DNA of 64,000 bases from Streptomyces sp. HNM0574 (GTDB lineage Bacteria; Actinomycetota; Actinomycetes; Streptomycetales; Streptomycetaceae). Every line of letters starts with the position of its first letter. Positions within the stretch are counted from its first letter, which is position 1. The stretch lies in NCBI RefSeq assembly GCF_012726235.1, contig NZ_JAASAH010000014.1:104636-168635 (forward strand), read 5' to 3'. The notes below the pieces were generated by a model that had not been told where the DNA came from, made no database searches, and worked only from the letters and a program-made list of their open reading frames with translations. The translations under genes and the position numbers were made by a program. This document shows positions 63,115 through 64,000 of this stretch, one piece after another.

Positions 63115-63723
63115 TCAGTCGGCCGCGGAGTCCGCCCTCACGAGCCGGCGGACCTGAACCACGTAGAGGAACCCTGCCCACCAGTACAGCGTCGTACCCC
63201 AGCCTGCGAACGCCCATCCGAAGATGCAAGCGAGAGAAGCCAACCAGCCGCTTCCGTCGCTCAGCAGCAACAGCGGGAAGGCGTACATCAGGTTGAAAGT
63301 CGCAGCTTTACCGAGGAAGTTGACCTGCGGCGGCGCAAAACCGTGCCGGTCCAGGATCCACACCATGACCAGCAGCAGCGCCTCCCGGGCCAACAGCGCC
63401 AGCGTCAGCCACAACGGCAGGATTTCCCGCCAAGTCAGGCCCACCAGAGTGGAGAGGATGTAGAGCCGGTCCGCCGCGGGGTCGAGGATCCGGCCGAGGC
63501 TGCTGATCTGGTTCCAGCGCCGGGCCAGCTTCCCGTCGAGATAGTCGCTGACGCCGCTCAGCGCCAGGATCAGCAGCGCCCAGCCGTCCGCGTTCGGTCC
63601 GCCGAACTCGGGCCACAGAATCAGCCACAGAAAGACCGGTACGCCGATGAGGCGGGCCATGCTGAGGATGTTCGGGATGGTGAGGACCTGGTCTGTCTGG
63701 ACCCGTGTCTCCTGGACCTCCAC
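63115..63723 (-). CDS. pgsA: CDP-alcohol phosphatidyltransferase (phosphatidylglycerophosphate synthase-like)
   Basis: A 202-residue membrane enzyme with about five or six helices. The CDP-alcohol motif D-X2-DG-X2-AR-X8-G-X3-D-X3-D is complete (SDYLDGKLARRWNQ followed by GRILDPAADR). It makes phosphatidyl-alcohols from CDP-diacylglycerol; the exact alcohol (glycerol 3-phosphate or other) is inferred from mycobacterial pgsA2-like position. GTG 63723 follows AGGAGG. Confidence 0.85.
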   Translation of the reverse strand: MEVQETRVQTDQVLTIPNILSMARLIGVPVFLWLILWPEFGGPNADGWALLILALSGVSDYLDGKLARRWNQISSLGRILDPAADRLYILSTLVGLTWREILPLWLTLALLAREALLLVMVWILDRHGFAPPQVNFLGKAATFNLMYAFPLLLLSDGSGWLASLACIFGWAFAGWGTTLYWWAGFLYVVQVRRLVRADSAAD

Positions 63724-63819
63724 CCGGTGCCTCCTGTGCGTGAACTATGCCGGTGATGTCCCAATGACCTTACCGGCAGGGCCGGCACGGACACGCACCG
63801 GGGCGGTACGACCACAACG

Positions 63820-63870
63820 AAAAAGAGGGTCTGTGGTCCCGGAATTCTCTTTCCGGGACCACAGACCCTC
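63820..63870 (-). terminator. Terminator of the rRNA operon
   Basis: A perfect 20-bp stem (63825-63844 with 63851-63870, loop TTCTCT) lies 10 nt after the 5S gene on the minus strand and is followed by a run of U (63820-63824 read in reverse). Confidence 0.92.
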
Positions 63871-63880
63871 ATCAAGTGAA

Positions 63881-63999
63881 GTTCGGCGGCGTCCTACTCT
63901 CCCACACGCTCCCGCATGCAGTACCATCGGCGCTGAAAGGCTTAGCTTCCGGGTTCGGAATGTAACCGGGCGTTTCCCTCACGCTATAACCACCGAAAC
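63881..63999 (-). rRNA. rrf: 5S ribosomal RNA
   Basis: The 119-nt complement begins GTTTCGGTGGTTATAGCGTG and ends GGACGCCGCCGAAC, with the conserved internal CCGAACCCGGAAGCTAAGCC and GGGAGAGTAGGACG segments of actinobacterial 5S rRNA. It is the last gene of an rrn operon whose 23S and 16S genes should lie beyond the right edge. Confidence 0.97.
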
Positions 64000-64000
64000 A

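Noticed and set aside
63724..63820. A tRNA gene between pgsA and the rRNA operon
   Set aside because: No cloverleaf with a TTC arm could be traced; the space holds only leader and terminator sequence.

Overview
The window is high-GC actinobacterial chromosome, almost certainly Streptomyces. The evidence is strong G/C third-position bias, frequent GTG starts, AGGAGG-type ribosome sites, translational overlaps (ATGA/GTGA), and a conserved block that runs from pgsA through a sugar nucleotidyltransferase, DUF881, Sbp, DUF881, an FHA protein, an FtsR-type MerR, a bifunctional nuclease and a second MerR to gcvP. No insertion sequence, prophage, CRISPR array or tRNA was seen. The right edge is the 3' end of an rRNA operon: a complete 5S rRNA on the minus strand followed by a perfect terminator hairpin.

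Layout. 1-7.2 kb: an Lrp/AsnC regulator, arginine/ornithine catabolism (ddaH-rocD), a SpoIIE-type phosphatase, a MASE1 membrane protein, an MFS exporter and a GntR/FadR regulator. 7.2-12.2 kb: lactate use, with lctP divergent from lutABC; TGGTCnnACCA-type operators lie at the regulator's own promoter and between lctP and lutA. 12.3-16.1 kb: a mycothiol-dependent formaldehyde dehydrogenase, an IclR regulator, a Rieske ferredoxin and a ferredoxin reductase; two promoters of matching architecture carry GTTGCG boxes just after their -10 elements. 16.2-19.6 kb: acyl-CoA synthetase, DUF952 and a secreted GH18 chitinase with classic chitin-response repeats. 19.9-21.2 kb: a 31-residue proline-rich peptide followed by a 389-residue protein-isoaspartate methyltransferase homologue. 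This resembles a minimal two-gene RiPP (imiditide-like) locus and is the most novel candidate here.

21.2-48.9 kb is housekeeping and accessory mix: NUDIX, Lnt, Gfo/Idh/MocA oxidoreductase, a TRIC-type channel under a glycine riboswitch, Ung, a peptide-binding lipoprotein, two SDRs, an isochorismatase-like protein lacking all three catalytic residues, PPOX proteins with a MocR regulator, F420-type LLM oxidoreductase, DMT permease, PadR, ankyrin protein, PhzF, APH-like kinase, CPBP protein, VWA lipid-anchored or membrane-anchored protein, GCS2 ligase and small conserved proteins.

49-63.7 kb: gcvP under a second glycine riboswitch, a PRC-barrel protein, DNA polymerase IV, then the conserved block up to pgsA. 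The sugar nucleotidyltransferase has a phosphomannomutase-like C-terminal domain whose catalytic motifs are lost. Two glycine riboswitches in one window tie glycine breakdown and a probable glycine channel to the same metabolite.
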